Shown: positions 10,164 through 22,708, counted from the stretch's first letter. The stretch: 64,000 bases of DNA from Armigeres subalbatus (GCF_024139115.2 NC_085141.1:45505065-45569064); one strand, 5' to 3'. Numbers and translations: made by a program. Notes: generated by a model not told the origin, from the letters alone.

Positions 10164-12045
10164 ACATATTATTATTATTTATTCAGACTAAGGCCGAAGT
10201 GGCCTGTGCGGTATATAAGAGTCTTCTCCATTCGGCTCGGTCCATGGCTACACGTCGCCAACCACGCAGTCTACGGAGGGTTCGCAAGTCATCTTCCACC
10301 TGATCGATCCACCTTGCCCGCTGCGCACCTCGCCTTCTTGTGCCCGTCGGATCGTTGTCGAGAACCATTTTCACCGGGTTACTGTCCGACATTCTGGCTA
10401 CGTGCCCGGCCCATCGCAGTCGTCCGATTTTCGCGGTGTGAACGATGGATGGTTCTCCCAACAGCTGATGCAATTCGTGGTTCATTCGCCTCCTACACGT
10501 ACCGTCCGCCATCTGCACCCCACCATAGATGGTACGCAGCACTTTCCTTTCGAAAACTCCAAGTGCGCGTTGGTCCTCCACGAGCATCGTCCAGGTCTCG
10601 TGCCCGTAGAGGACTACCGGTCTAATTAGCGTTTTGTAGATTGTCAGTTTGGTACGGCGGCGAACTCTATTCGATCGGAGCGTCTTGCGGAGTCCAAAGT
10701 ACGTACGATTTCCAGCCACCTCGATTTCGTCACCACCGATGCAAACTCGCGGTGGGTGGCTCACATTGTCTTCTCTTGAACCTCTTCCTATCATGTACTT
10801 CGTCTTCGACGTGTTGATGACTAGTCCGATCCGCTTAGCTTCCCTCTTCAGTCTGATGTAGGCTTCCTCCATCTTCTCAAAGTTACGTGCCATAATATCT
10901 ATGTCGTCGGCGAAGCCAAATAGCTGGACGGACTTATTGAAAATTGTACCACTCGTGTTAATCCCTCATGTTAATCCAAAGCGATGTTGAATAGCAGACA
11001 CGAAAGACCCTCACCTTGCCGTAACCCTCTGCGGGTTTCGAAGGGACTCGAGAATGCCCCAGAAACTCGAACTACGCACATCACCCGATCCATCGTCGCT
11101 TTGATCAACCGTGTCAGTTTATCCGGAAAACCGTGTTCGTGCATTAGCTGCCATAGCTGGTCCCGATCGATTGTATCATATGCGGCTTTGAAGTCGATGA
11201 ATAGATGATGTGTGGGCACGTTGTATTCGCGGCATTTCTGCAGTACTTGGCGAATGGCGAACACCTGGTCCGTGGTGGAGCGTTCGCCCATAAAACCCGC
11301 CTGGTACTGCCCCACGAACTCCCTTGCAGTTGGTGCTAGTCGACGGCATAAAATTTGGGAGAGTACCTTGTAGGCGGCGTTCAGCAATGTGATTGCGCGG
11401 TAGTTGCTACAATCCAGCTTATCGCCCTTTTTTGTAGATGGGACACACGACACCTTCCATCCACTCCTGCGGCAAAACTTCCTCCTCCCAAATCTTGGTA
11501 ATGACCCAGTGCAGCGCTCTAGCCAGTGCCTCACCACCGTGTTTAAACAGCTCTCCTGGTAGTTGGTCAACCCCAGGGGCTTTGTTGTTCTTCAGCCGGC
11601 CAATCTCCTCCTGGATTTCCTGGAGATCCGGAGCCGGTAAAATTATGTCCTGCGCGCGTTCTCCCAGGTTCATCACCATACCGCCATCTTCGTCTGCCAC
11701 ATCGCCATTCAGGTGTTCTTCGCGCTCACGCTCGATCGTAAGAAGGTTCCCGTTTATGTCCTTGCACATACCAGGCTGTGGCACGTGGCCCTTACGTGAA
11801 CGGTTTAACTTCTCATAGAACTTTCGTGTGTTATTAGCGCGGTACAGTTGCTCCGTCTCTTCACGGTCTCGATCTTCCTGCTGGCGCATTTTCCTCCGGT
11901 AAATCGAGTTTTGTCTGTTCCGCGCCTGTTTATATCGTGCCTCAATCGCCCTCGTGCGGTGTTGCAGCAATCTCGTCCATGCTGCATTCTTCTCTTCCGC
12001 TAACTGCTCACATTCGTTATTTATTTCAGTCCAGCTGTTTTTCAC
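10164..12045 (-). mobile_element. RTE-clade non-LTR retrotransposon, copy 2, 5'-truncated and internally deleted
   Basis: This is the same family as copy 1 in the opposite orientation and about 750 bp longer at the 5' side. The 3' end is a short A/T-rich tail of AAT/ATT triplets (10164-10182). It lacks the endonuclease domain. I found no clear TSD. Confidence 0.85.
10183..12045 (-). pseudogene. RTE reverse transcriptase, three broken frames
   Basis: Frame 1 (12045-11419) is a charged linker with EEKNAAWTRLLQHRTRA, then the RT N-terminus with NNKAPGVDQLPGEL. It ends at a frameshift in an A-run near 11430, where VCPIYKKG is split. Frame 2 (to 10971) carries the NYRAITLLN, AGFMGERSTTDQVF, DFKAAYDT and GLRQGEGLSC blocks. 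A deletion at the end of the LLFNIAL block breaks the frame again. Frame 3 (10893-10183) starts after the FADD box and runs to the C-terminus. Against copy 1 it lacks 28 codons (84 bases) at 10718, removing the VYLGSLVTAEND segment without shifting frame. The element is dead. Confidence 0.88.
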
Positions 12046-13910
12046 CTAAAAAAATGGCCCCTAGATCTATGAAAATCGCTTCCTCCGCGTAAAAATATTC
12101 AAAATGATACAAACATCGTTGGGAAAACTACGAACCAATATACGAGAAAGGATCATTTGCCAGGGGGAGAAGGCGGAGCACTGAATCCCTACCCCGACAT
12201 GTTCTGGTTCTAAAATGTAAACAACAGTGTTAATTCTCTTCCACCTTTTTATTATGGCGAGGGATTTTTTATGCACACTTTTGTTTTCGATATTTTATCA
12301 AAATTAAACACTCAATCATATAGCAATATAACGATGTGGTATGCTTGAGATACCTGCTTGATTGAAGGGACTCGAAAAAGAATTTATTTGCAGTAACTAA
12401 CCGAATATAAAAATGTTCGCATTAACGATTGCGCCCTAACACTGGTTCTAAGCTTCGATGCAGAGTACACGAGCTTTGTTCGCCAGTGACAGGCGTATGA
12501 GGAACTTGCCATTTGCGTAGTCCCCTGTTCCCGTCCCAACGTTTACAGCGATCGAACGAAAATCCAGTGCATTTTTATAGGCAAATTCGCATTACTTGTA
12601 CTTTTTCTCAAGTTTCAATCAACTATTTGTACAGCAACAGAAATATGGCCTTGAATACATTCTACTTCCATGTTGATTGACTCTTTTGATTCTTGTTTCG
12701 ACTTATCTAAAATAAATAAAATAATTATTTGCTGAATTTCGGCAATGCTACAGAGCGGCACGGCAAATTTTGACAGTTGGATGGTATCGAACATTTTACG
12801 ACCAATCGGTAATTTGAACTTCCACCGAGATTTTTACCGAGATATCAACTGTTGGATTCTCGGCAATTTATTTTGCCAGCCTAAGCGAATAAAAATAAGT
12901 CTGTAAATTTCCATCCTATCGGAAATACATATTTCCAGTCAAGTTCATATTACATTTATCTACTTCCAAGTATGCAGTAATTATTGGATGGCGTCCAACC
13001 CCCAACTGAAATTAGCAACCCCGTGGCAAGACATGCTTTTCAGTGTAGCGAACATCTTCATGAATATGTCCAGCATACATTTTGAAAAGTACTTCTCCCG
13101 AATCGTGCGTTTACAAGCAACTACATTTTATCCAAACTATTGTTGGCTACATATTTTCAAATTATTCAAAAATAATACCAGCTATTATGGGCATGTAAAT
13201 ATAATCCTAAAACATCTTTCTGCACACCATTTATTTCATTTCAATTTCACTATTGAATGTTGTTCGAATTGTATCCCCGGACCATTTCAACTGTGATGCT
13301 CATCACAGTATAAACAATAATAATATCTTTTGTTTGATTCGGGCGGAGAACAAGTTACGAAATATGATTTCGTGTAGCGTTTGATTTCACCTATCGATTC
13401 ACTCCAATTCGTTAGTTTATTATATTTTATCATCAAATAACATAATTCCCATGGTCAAAGATGGAAATCTTGCAAATTATTTCGAAAACAATTTTCAGAT
13501 TTAACCAAAACAAATAGTAAACAAAACACATAATGTTTATTTTCGTACAATAACAACGGACGGTAATGAGCTACCGTCCGTGGACATGGTGGCTATTGTC
13601 AAACCCCTTGTGGTAGTATAGGTCGCCAGGGGGGTGGAAATTAGCATTGACCGAATTATGCTCGGGCAAACATATACATATTTTTCCTAAGGCTGCGTCT
13701 CATTTCCCGAATTAAATTAAAATTTAATTTTAAAGTGATAGTTGAATAATTTCCGTATAAGATTGATGAATGCGTACGTGAATTGATTGATGTGTGCGTA
13801 CGTGAACGCGTCCCAAGACAAAAGAGTTTCTCTTGCTGTTATTCTGCTTTACGAGTGGTTGGACTCACTCCGCATCGCTCGACGCGTCAGCATATCATCG
13901 CCCTAATGCT
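12046..13910. other. AT-rich spacer; decayed MITE-like sequence at about 12735-12860
   Basis: No gene is supported. A segment at 12735-12860 has TTCGGCAAT, ACCGAGAT, CAACTGTTG and CTCGGCAATTTATTTTGCC. These resemble the MITE at 13911-14119 in diverged form. Confidence 0.4.
13556..13581. repeat. Perfect 10-bp hairpin
   Basis: ACGGACGGTA (13556-13565) and TACCGTCCGT (13572-13581) pair perfectly around the 6-base loop ATGAGC. It is isolated in AT-rich DNA and no run of T follows, so it is not terminator-like. It may be a TIR remnant. Confidence 0.6.
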
Positions 13911-14119
13911 GCTTACACACTTACAGTATTCGGTAAATTTTACCGAAATCTCAACAGCAGATCTGTTCGGTAATTATTTTACAGATATTTTGTAATTTTT
14001 TTCCATTGTTCAACTGTCAAAATCACCGAATATCAGTAAAATTATTTACCGAACAGCTCTGCTGTTGAGATTTCGGTAAAATATTACCGAATTCGGCGAT
14101 TTATTCTAAGTGTGTACGC
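13911..14119. mobile_element. Foldback MITE with TTCGGTAA / TTACCGAA arms
   Basis: Left arm 13911-13995 and right arm 14035-14119 are imperfect inverted copies. The outer block is GCTTACACACTTA against TAAGTGTGTACGC. Next come TTCGGTAAA with ACCGAAATCTCAACAGCAGA and its counterpart TCTGCTGTTGAGATTTCGGT. The centre is AT-rich and there is no coding frame. No clear TSD was seen. Confidence 0.75.
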
Positions 14120-14718
14120 AACAAGCTAACTTTTGACAGAAATTGAATTGTTTTTGGCAGATGTCTTATTGATCTTGTGTTTTGGTCTGAAATTATATCA
14201 GAATTTCATTTGAAATTTCAATTTATATATTAATATAATTTGAAAACTCAAAAAGATTTAATTTGAATTTCTCATATAATGCCTTTGAAAATACTTTATT
14301 CCGAACAAAACTTGCATTCCGAACAAAAAAATCTCTTCTAAAAATGTTGTCTCTGTTGTCTTCTAAAAATTGTGTCTTTTATGTCTTTTATGTCCAAACC
14401 ACCCCCCTCCCCCCGTTGCTACACCACTGACTTTGAGAATATCTTCTGGAAACCCCTTTGGAAATCCACCCTAAATTATTTCAAGAATTCATCCAAAAAT
14501 TACTACAGTAATTCAAACCAGGAATTCCTATACGAATTTCTTCAGGAACTTCTTCAAGAAATTTTTCAGGACTTGTTTAATAGTACCTTTTTTTAAGATC
14601 TCCTTCGAATATTCCCACAAAAATTCCATTGTGAATTCCGTCTGGAGGAATATACCGGAGCAGATCCTAAAGTTTTTTTTGGGATAATTTCCGAAGCAAT
14701 GTTCCGAAGAATTTCTTA

Positions 14719-14969
14719 CACTACTAAAAAACCACACATATTTATTGGCAAAAATCTATAGATTTAAATTATGATGTATACCAGCGCACACATAACCATT
14801 CTCCACGCGAACTACTAATAAAATATATATCTAAATAAACTTTATGTGTGGTCTTAAATTAGCAATTATTTAATTTATGTGTGGTTCTATATCGATTATA
14901 GTAGGGTGGAGCTATTGCAAAATTTTATAACGGCGACACATATATCTTATATAGATATTTTTGGCAGTG
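14719..14969. mobile_element. Small TIR element with TA target duplication
   Basis: The ends are CACTACTAAAAA (left) and the inverse of CACTGCCAAAAA (right), 10 of 12 matching, each bordered by TA. Internal CACACATA / TGTGTGG motifs also recur in inverted form. No coding frame exists. A CACT-type end with a TA duplication suggests a Tc1/mariner-type MITE. Confidence 0.5.
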
Positions 14970-15468
14970 TAGGGAATCTATTGAGGGATTTATTGAAGGA
15001 TTCTTGAAGTAATTTCCGCGGAAACTCCTGGAGAAACTCGAAGAAGAGAAGGCAGCAGGATTTTTGGAAGAATTTCCAGGAACAATAATAATAATTTTAG
15101 GAGGAATTAATATATCATCAGGATTTTCGCAATTGAACATCCAGGGAGTTTTCTTAATGGCACACCAACTAACCTCACATTCATGCGAGCCCCCTGGTAC
15201 TGGATTTGTTTTAGAAACTATCCAGTATTTTGCGACATTTTTGACATTCAAGAGGTAGAAAACATTGGAACTTATCAAGTATGCCTTGATTCAATCTATA
15301 TTTTTGGTATCAACAAACAAAAGTCAAATATTTTTCATAGCGGATTCCAGGAAACGATCAAGTATTAATTAGTTATCTTAGATTATATTTTATTAGTTTT
15401 ATTGCTTGAAATTTCCAGTAGAAGTAAAAATAAATCATCATTTTCTTGTGATTTGTTTGTTTTTTTGA

Positions 15469-15512
15469 CGCAAACCTGTCCGCAAATTTGAAATAGTGCG
15501 GACAGGTTTGCG
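15469..15512. repeat. Perfect 16-bp hairpin
   Basis: CGCAAACCTGTCCGCA (15469-15484) pairs with its exact inverse (15497-15512) around a 12-base AT-rich loop. It is followed by further GTTTGCGG/GCAAAC sequence near 15535. It is probably a small palindromic repeat. Confidence 0.65.
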
Positions 15513-16390
15513 GTTTACTTTGCGTTTAGTACAATCCGCAAACTCATTCCGAATGCATTGTGCGTTGCTACGTTTGACTACATGTATTCAAACTAGCTGT
15601 CAAATTTCTGGATTGATTCTGGATAGTTCTCTAAGCAATTGATGAAGAGTTCTTGGAGGAATTTCAGAAGGAACTCTAGGGAGAATTTCAGGAGAAATTG
15701 CTAGATGAAAATCGGAACTACAGGACTATCTTTAAAAAAAAATCTAAATAATCCCCATTTACTTAAAAATTAAATAATCATACAGGAGGATTTCACGGAG
15801 AACTTGTGTATCAGTTTTTATGGACTTTCTGGCCTCCACAGAAATTTTTGAAGGAAATTCGAAAGAATTGCTTCAAGAACTTCCGAAAAAAACCTGGAGG
15901 AGTTTTGATTGAACTTTTGTACTAAATCCGTGAAAAACTCTAAGAGGAACTTTCCGAGGAATTCCAGAAGAAACTTTCCGAATCATTCCAGGAGGAACTT
16001 CCCAACTAATTTCTAGTGGAACCTTCGCAAGAATTTCTGAAAGAACTTCCGGATGAATTCCTGGAGCATTTTCGAAAGATAATCATGGGGGAACTTTAAG
16101 AGGAATTTATGTAGGGACTTCCAGAGGAACTTCAATAGGAATCCCTGAAGAAACTTCCGAAAGATTTCCCGAAGTAACTTCAGGATGAATTCTTGAAGAA
16201 ACTTTTGGAGGAATTCTTAGAGAAGCTTCTTTGAAGAAACTTTGAAGGAACTTTGAAGGTACTTCCGAAGAAATTTTTGAAGAAACTTCTATAGGAATTC
16301 TTGGAGGAATTGTTTTGCAACTTTTTTAGGAATTCTTCTAGAAGCTCCTCGAAGAATTCCTGCTGGAACTTCCCAACTAATTCCTGGTGG

Positions 16391-19300
16391 AACTGGAGAA
16401 TCTCCCAGTGGAATTCCTGGCGAAACTTCTGGGGCCATTCCTGGTGGAACCTCAGGATGAATTCCTGTGGAATTGTTGGCGGAACTTCCGGAAGAATTCC
16501 TGGCGGAACTTCCAGAAGAAAGAAACTTCCGGAGGAATTCCTTGCGAAACTTCCGGAGGAATTTCTGGTGTAGCTTCCGGAGAAAATGCTGGCGGAACTT
16601 CCGGAGAAATTTCAGACGGAACTTCTGGAGGAATTCCTGGAGAATCTTCCGGAGGAATTCCTGAAGAATCTTCCGGGAAATTTCTGGCCGAGCTTCCAGA
16701 GGAATTTAGGGCGGATCTTCCGAAGCAATTCCTGGAGAAACTTGCGGAGGAATTGCTGAAGGAGCTTCCGGAAGAATTCCTAGAGGAACTTCTGGAGGAA
16801 CTTCCGGAGGAATTCCTGAAGAATCTTCCGGAGGAATTCCTGGAGGAACTTCCGGAGGAATTCCTGGAGGAACTTCCGGAGGAATTCCTGGAGGAACTTC
16901 CGGAGGAATTCCTGGAGGAACTTCCGGAGGAATTCCTGGAGGAACTTCCGGAGGAATTCCTGGAGGAACTTCCGGAGGAATTCCTGGAGGAACTTCCGGA
17001 GGAATTCCTGGAGGAACTTCCGGAGGAATTCCTGGAGGAACTTCCGGAGGAACTTCCGGAGGAATTCCTGGAGGAACTTCCGGAGGAATTCCTGGAGGAA
17101 CTTCCGGAGGAACTTCCGGAGGAATTCCTGGAGGAACTTCCGGAGGAATTCCTGGAGGAACTTCCGGAGGAATTCCTGGAGGAACTTCCGGAGGAATTCC
17201 TGGAGGAACTTCCGGAGGAATTCCTGGAGGAACTTCCGGAGGAATTCCTGGAGGAACTTCCGGAAGAACTTCCGGAGGAACTTCCGGAGGAATTCCTGGA
17301 GGAACTTCCGGAGGAATTCCTGGAGGAACTTCCGGAGGAATTCCTGGAGGAACTTCCGGAGGAATTCCTGGAGGTACTTCCGGAGGAATTCCTGGAGGAA
17401 CTTCCGGAGGAACTTCCGGAGGAATTCCTGGAGGAACTTCCGGAGGAATTCCTGGAGGAACTTCCGGAGGAATTCCTGGAGGAACTTCCGGAGGAATTCC
17501 TGGAGGAACTTCCGGAGGAATTCCTGGAGGAACTTCCGGAGGAATTCCTGGAGGAACTTCCGGAGGAATTCCTGGAGGAACTTCCGGAGGAACTCCCGGA
17601 GGAACTTCCGGAGGAATTCCTGGAGGAACTTCCGGAGGAATTCCTGGAGGAACTTCCGGAGGAATTCCTGGAGGAACTTCCGGAGGAATTCCTGGAGGAA
17701 CTTCCGGAGGAATTCCTGGAGGTACTTCCGGAGGAATTCCTGGAGGAACTTCCGGAGGAACTTCCGGAGGAATTCCTGGAGGAACTTCCGGAGGAATTCC
17801 TGGAGGAACTTCCGGAGGAATTCCTAGCGGAACTTCCGGAGGAATTCCTAGCGGAACTTCCGGAGGAATTCCTAGCGGAACTTCCGGAGGAATTCCTAGC
17901 GGAACTTCCGGAGGAATTCCTGGAGGAACTTCCGGAGGAATTCCTGGAGGAACTTCCGGAGGAATTCCTGGAGGAACTTCCGGAGGAATTCCTAGCGGAA
18001 CTTCCGGAGGAATTCCTAGCGGAACTTCCGGAGGAATTCCTAGCGGAACTTCCGGAGGAATTCCTGGAGGAACTTCCGGAGGAATTCCTGGAGGAACTTC
18101 CGGAGGAATTTCTGGAGGAACTTCCGGAGGAATTCCTGGAGGAACTTCCGGAGGAATTCTTGGAGGAACTTCCGGAGGAATTCCTGGAGGAACTTCCGGA
18201 GGAATTCCTGGAGGAACTTCCGGAGGAATTCCTGGAGGAACTTCCGGAGGAATTCCTGGAGGAACTTCCGGAGGAATTCCTGGAGGAACTTCCGGAGGAA
18301 TTCCTGGAGGAACTTCCGGAGGAATTCCTGGAGGAGCTTCACGAGGAATTCCTGGAGGAACTTCCGGAGGAATTCCTGGAGGAACTTCCGGAGGAATTCC
18401 TGGAGGAACTTCCGGAGGAATTCCTGGAGGAACTTCCGGAGGAATTCCTGAAGGAACTTCCGGAGGAATTCCTGGAGGAACTTCCGGAGGAATTCCTGGA
18501 GGAACTTCGGGAGGAATTCCTGGAGGAACTTCCGGAGGAATTCCTGGAGGAACTTCCGGAGGAATTCCTGGAGGAACTTCCGGAGGAATTCCTGGAGGAA
18601 CTTCCGGAGGAATTCCTGGAGGAACTTCCGGAGGAATTCCTGGAGGAACTTCCGGAGGAATTCCTGGAGGAACTTCCGGAGGAATTCCTGGAGGAACTTC
18701 CGGAGGAATTCCTGGAGGAACTTCCGGAGGAATTCCTGGAGGAACTTCCGGAGGAATTCCTGGAGGAACTTCCGGAGGAATTCCTGGAGGAACTTCCGGA
18801 GGAATTCCTGGAGGAACTTCCGGAGGAATTCCTGGAGGAACTTCCGGAGGAATTCCTGGAGGAACTTCCGGAGGAATTCCTGGAGGAACTTCCGGAGGAA
18901 TTCCTGGAGGAACTTGCGGAGGAATTCCTGGAGGAACTTCCGGAGGAATTCCTGGAGGAACTTCCGGAGGAAATTCCGGAGGAATTCCTGGAGGAACTTC
19001 CGGAGGAACTTCCGGAGGAATTCCTGGAGGAACTTCCGGAGGAATTCCTGGAGGAACTTCCGGAGGAATTCCTGGAGGAACTTCCGGAGGAATTCCTGGA
19101 GGAACTTCCGGAGGAATTCCTGGAGGAACTTCCGGAGGAATTCCTGGAGGTACTTCCGGAGGAATTCCTGGAGGAACTTCCGGAGGAATTCCTGGAGGAA
19201 CTTCCGGAGGAATTCCTGGAGGAACTTCCGGAGGAATTCCTGGAGGAACTTCCGGAGGAATTCCTGGAGGAACTTCCGGAGGAATTCCTGGAGGAACTTC

Positions 19301-19860
19301 CGGAGGAATTCCTGGAGGTACTTCCGGAGGAATTCCTGGAGGAACTTCCGGAGGAACTTCCGGAGGAATTCCTGGAGGTACTTCCGGAGGAATTCCTGGA
19401 GGAACTTCCGGAGGAACTTCCGGAGGAATTCCTGGAGGAACTTCCGGAGGAATTCCTGGAGGAACTTCCGGAGGAATTCCTGGAGGAACTTCCGGAGGAA
19501 TTCCTGGAGGAACTTCCGGAGGAATTCCTGGAGGAACTTCCGGAGGAATTCCTGGAGGAACTTCCGGAGGAATTCCTGGAGGAACTTCCGGAGGAATTCC
19601 TGGAGGAACTTCCGGAGGAATTCCTGGAGTAACTTCCGGAGGAATTCCTGGAGGAACTTCCGGAGGAATTCCTGGAGCAACTTCCAGAGGAATTGCGGGA
19701 GGAACTTCCGGAGGAATTACTGGAGGAACTCTCGGAGAAATTCTTAGATCAATATTCGTAGGTATTCCTGGAGGAGCTTCCGGAGAACTTTCTGGAGGAA
19801 ATTCCGGAGAAATTCCTAGAGAAATTTCCGGAGGAATTTCTGGAGCAAGGAATGTCCAGA
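16391..19860. repeat. 24-bp satellite array A, about 2.9 kb homogeneous core
   Basis: The core, about 16790-19735, is built of two 12-bp halves, GGAGGAATTCCT and GGAGGAACTTCC. They mostly alternate to give a 24-bp unit, with occasional loss of one half. The edges (16391-16790 and 19736-19860) are diverged. Each GGAATTCC half contains the 10-bp palindrome AGGAATTCCT. A CTAGCGG variant occurs as a cluster of four (about 17823-17905), then three plain units, then a cluster of three (about 17990-18050), a sign of recent block duplication. The unit length is a multiple of three and lacks stops in several frames. This leaves long open frames on both strands (plus 16387-19632, minus 19996-16706), reading as EELPEEFL or GIPPEVPP repeats. 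I regard them as by-products. Confidence 0.93.
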
Positions 19861-21060
19861 AGAATTTCTTGATCAACTTCCCAACGAACTCGTTGCGGAA
19901 CTTCCGGAGAAATTTCGAAGATTTTTTGACACTTGAAATCAGTCCACGCCGCCGCCGATTATTAACGGCATGACGCCGCCGCCAGTAAATTTTCATTCGG
20001 CGTACAGGTCTAGTTAGGATTCGACAGGCATTATAGGATTTCTATATAGTAGTAGATTTGTACTTCCGCTTCTAATTCTATCATGAACATGTACGTTTTC
20101 TTTCAAGAAATTGGCAAACAAAATTTTTATTCAATTTCTGTGCGATTAGATTCATGACATTGTGATTATCAGCCGAACACCCTACCAACTGTACCGGATA
20201 CGCTTGCCGTTGCAGCATGATGTTTTACGGTTGAATGACATTCTACCAAGTCACCACTGATTACTTAGTCTAAGCATCCCAGGTTCCAGTCAAAAATATT
20301 TGATGACGCTTATTGGAAAGCAATGGTACTGTACTGCTCATAAAAAAATCTACTCTTGCGCTCATTTTTGGTCGCAACGAAAAATACGCGCCAGATAGTC
20401 ACCTAAAAAAACATACCTAAAAAGCTACTTTGATATTCTTGAAAATTTGACCGCCACGTGGTGCATTCCGGTGGTGAATGCTTGGATAGCACGTGCTATT
20501 TGTACTGCGGAGAAACTTTTCACTATGAGAGCCTTGGAAAATGCTTGCCAGAGTGCAAGTCTTTGTCATAAGGCAATCAATAAGGCACGTTAAAATATGA
20601 AACAACTTCTAAATTTTCTACAATTTTTATTTGATACCCGAAAATGTATGTGTAGGTGCAACTTCCTGACAAATTCAATCAAAAAATATCTGGATGTAGA
20701 TTTCATAAGACTTTTATCAACGAAAAATGTAGATTTTTGGGTATCTCGAAAACGAAATCTGTTGAAACACATAAAAAATCTGTTCCGATTATAAAACAAT
20801 GTTACAAAGTTTTTGAGGATAGGTATGGCTTTCGATTAGTTGTTGTTGCAATGAATTTCGTTCATCCCACTCAGAGTTACGATTTTTTTTAAGGGCAAAA
20901 TCATGCCGTAAGCACTAAATAATTTTGAAGCAAACCTAAATTTCAACCAATTGAGTTGAAATTTTCACTAGAAGTCTATCTTAGCATAAGAATTGTGAAT
21001 ACCAGTTAACCGATCGATTTTAAGAAACTTTTTGAAATTTGAACATATCTATCTATTGTA
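19861..21060. other. Spacer right of satellite A
   Basis: A GC-rich patch at 19940-20035 (CGCCGCCGCC, then GGCGTACAGGTCTA) resembles, inverted, the patch at 2035-2095. Otherwise the sequence is AT-rich with no supported gene. Confidence 0.4.
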
Positions 21061-21450
21061 CATCGCCTGCCACGCATTCTTCGGAGCGTCCGTTAATCGT
21101 CCTCCACCTGATCGATCTCCCTTGTTCCCTGCGCACCTCCCCTTCTCGTGCTCGTCAGGTAGTTGTCGAGAAATATTTTCACAAGGTTACTGTCCGACAT
21201 TCTGACTACGTGTCTGGCCCATCGCAGTCTTTCAATTTACGCGGTGTGAACGATGGTTGGTTCTCACAACAGCTGATGCAACTCTTGGTTCATTCGACTT
21301 CTCCACGTAAGGTCCGCCATCTACATCCCACCACAGCACTTTCCATCCAAAAACTCCAAGTGCACATTGGTCCTCCACGAAAATCGTCCAGATATCGTTT
21401 TTGCAGAGGACTACCGGTTCAATAAGGGTTTTATAGATAGTGACCACTTG
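21060..21450 (-). pseudogene. Old RTE reverse transcriptase C-terminal fragment (copy 3)
   Basis: Minus-strand reading matches the part of copies 1 and 2 covering TIYKTLI-PVVL, EDQCALGVF and the region encoding the GHVARM block. It has many substitutions and deletions. It is much more diverged than the other two copies, so it is an older insertion. Both ends are ragged and no 3' tail is recognisable. Confidence 0.7.
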
Positions 21451-22532
21451 CCACGATCCGACACCGATAAATTGTAAAATAAATGTTCTATATGCTTCAT
21501 TTAAATTAATTTCACACGATATTCAAACATCGCCAACGGCATATGTTAGTTTGAAAAGAAACGTAGGACTTTTCTTCCCCTTTCTTCAGGGAAAACAAGC
21601 ACGAAATTATTTTTGTAAGAATATTGAGTCTTGAAAATTAAAATCATCGCGAGAGAACTTGTTAGTTGGCGATAGTTGGCTATTTTAAATTTGCGCAACG
21701 CCTACACTTTTCAATTAAAAAACGTGGTTGATAAAAATCATTTTGACGAAGACAATCATTCCTCCTTGAACTCGAAAGTGCTTTTTTTTCCAATTGATTA
21801 TTTCTTTTCACAAGTTTTTTTATTGCTATCTTGGAAAAAGCAGGAAAATCTTAAATCATCCTAATCTTCTCCAATTCCTCCGTTCGGCACGCCCAACGCA
21901 CGACTCGCACTGGGTACCTATCAAAAGTGTTTTCTTCTTTGGGATTTGGGGGAAATTTGCGCACACACGTCCCAGGCGAAATAAAGTGAGAACATTTGCG
22001 ATGAAGCAATAAATAAAAGTCCGAAAATCTTCGGCTTCCATTTCAGATTGCCTCGACTTTCAGATGGTATAAATCCCGCATACCTATAGGTTGCTCGACT
22101 TGCCTATCCACAGCATTCTTTTTTCCCGCGTGGATAAAGAAAACAAAATCCAAAAGAGCCAAACTACCTGTCGAAATAGAAAAATAGAAGGATGGGTGCT
22201 GGAAAAAGGTTATGGCTGTGTATGATGGAAAACGTAGCAGTGCGTGCTTGCTTGCCTAGATGAAAAAACTGAGAATATAGATTAACAATCCCCTTTTTGC
22301 CTTTCTCGTACAATGAAGTTGTACCGAAAGGCTATAGCATTGTGTATGGTAGGTTCGGTCCTACCATCTTGAAAACATTGTACGGGAAACTGAAACCGGC
22401 ATCACAGTTGTGGTTATATAAAAAAAAAACAAGTGAAGAACTGTCGGAATCACTCAATTCAATGATTGATTGGTCTTGATAACACATTTTTATGTAGAAA
22501 AAATATTTTAAGCTCTTTTTAGTGGAATGTAT
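21451..22532. other. Spacer, no supported gene
   Basis: AT-rich. At 22296-22345 a CCTTTCTCGTA motif next to a GTACCGAAAGGC motif forms an imperfect inverted pair. It resembles the end of the TATACGAGAAAGGC repeats at 34.7 and 50.2 kb. Confidence 0.4.
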
Positions 22533-22708
22533 TCAACCGTCTAAGACGAGTTTAGTACTCTCCATTTAATTCCACTAATTATTACGTTATCTTTGCAGGT
22601 ACGTATTTCGATCACAACTGTGTGGTCGTCTTGAGTGTCTCGTACTTGACTCGACGAAATAATTCGTGAAATTAAATGGAGAGTACTAAACTCGTCTTAG
22701 ACGGTTGA
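22533..22708. mobile_element. RepA-derived palindromic MITE, 176 bp
   Basis: About 43 bp at the left end (starting TCAACCGTCTAAGACGAG) is repeated in inverted form at the right end (finishing CTCGTCTTAGACGGTTGA) with only one or two differences. The middle holds the RepA core, including a hairpin in which ATCACA and TGTGGT flank ACTG. RepA copies elsewhere have only one arm, so this copy is a foldback form. No coding frame and no clear TSD. Confidence 0.8.

Larger units (their letters stand above)
14440..16390. repeat. Decayed GGAA/TTCC-rich repeat zone leading into the satellite
   Basis: From 14440-14716 and again from 14995-16390 the sequence is a loose run of GGAATTC-, GAACTTCC- and GAAGAA-like blocks with 11-13-base spacing. 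It becomes more regular towards 16.4 kb. These look like old, diverged units of the satellite that follows, as expected at the edge of an array. The MITE-like element at 14719-14969 and the hairpin at 15469-15512 interrupt it. No gene is supported. Confidence 0.6.

Noticed and set aside
14388..14428. A hAT end (inverse of CAGTGGTGTAGC followed by a G-rich run)
   Set aside because: The motif is suggestive, but I found no partner end or 8-bp duplication upstream.
16387..19632. 1081-codon plus-strand frame (EELPEEFL repeats) as a protein gene
   Set aside because: It coincides with a 24-bp satellite, several other frames on both strands are equally open, and the ends decay into non-coding repeat sequence without promoter or splice signals.
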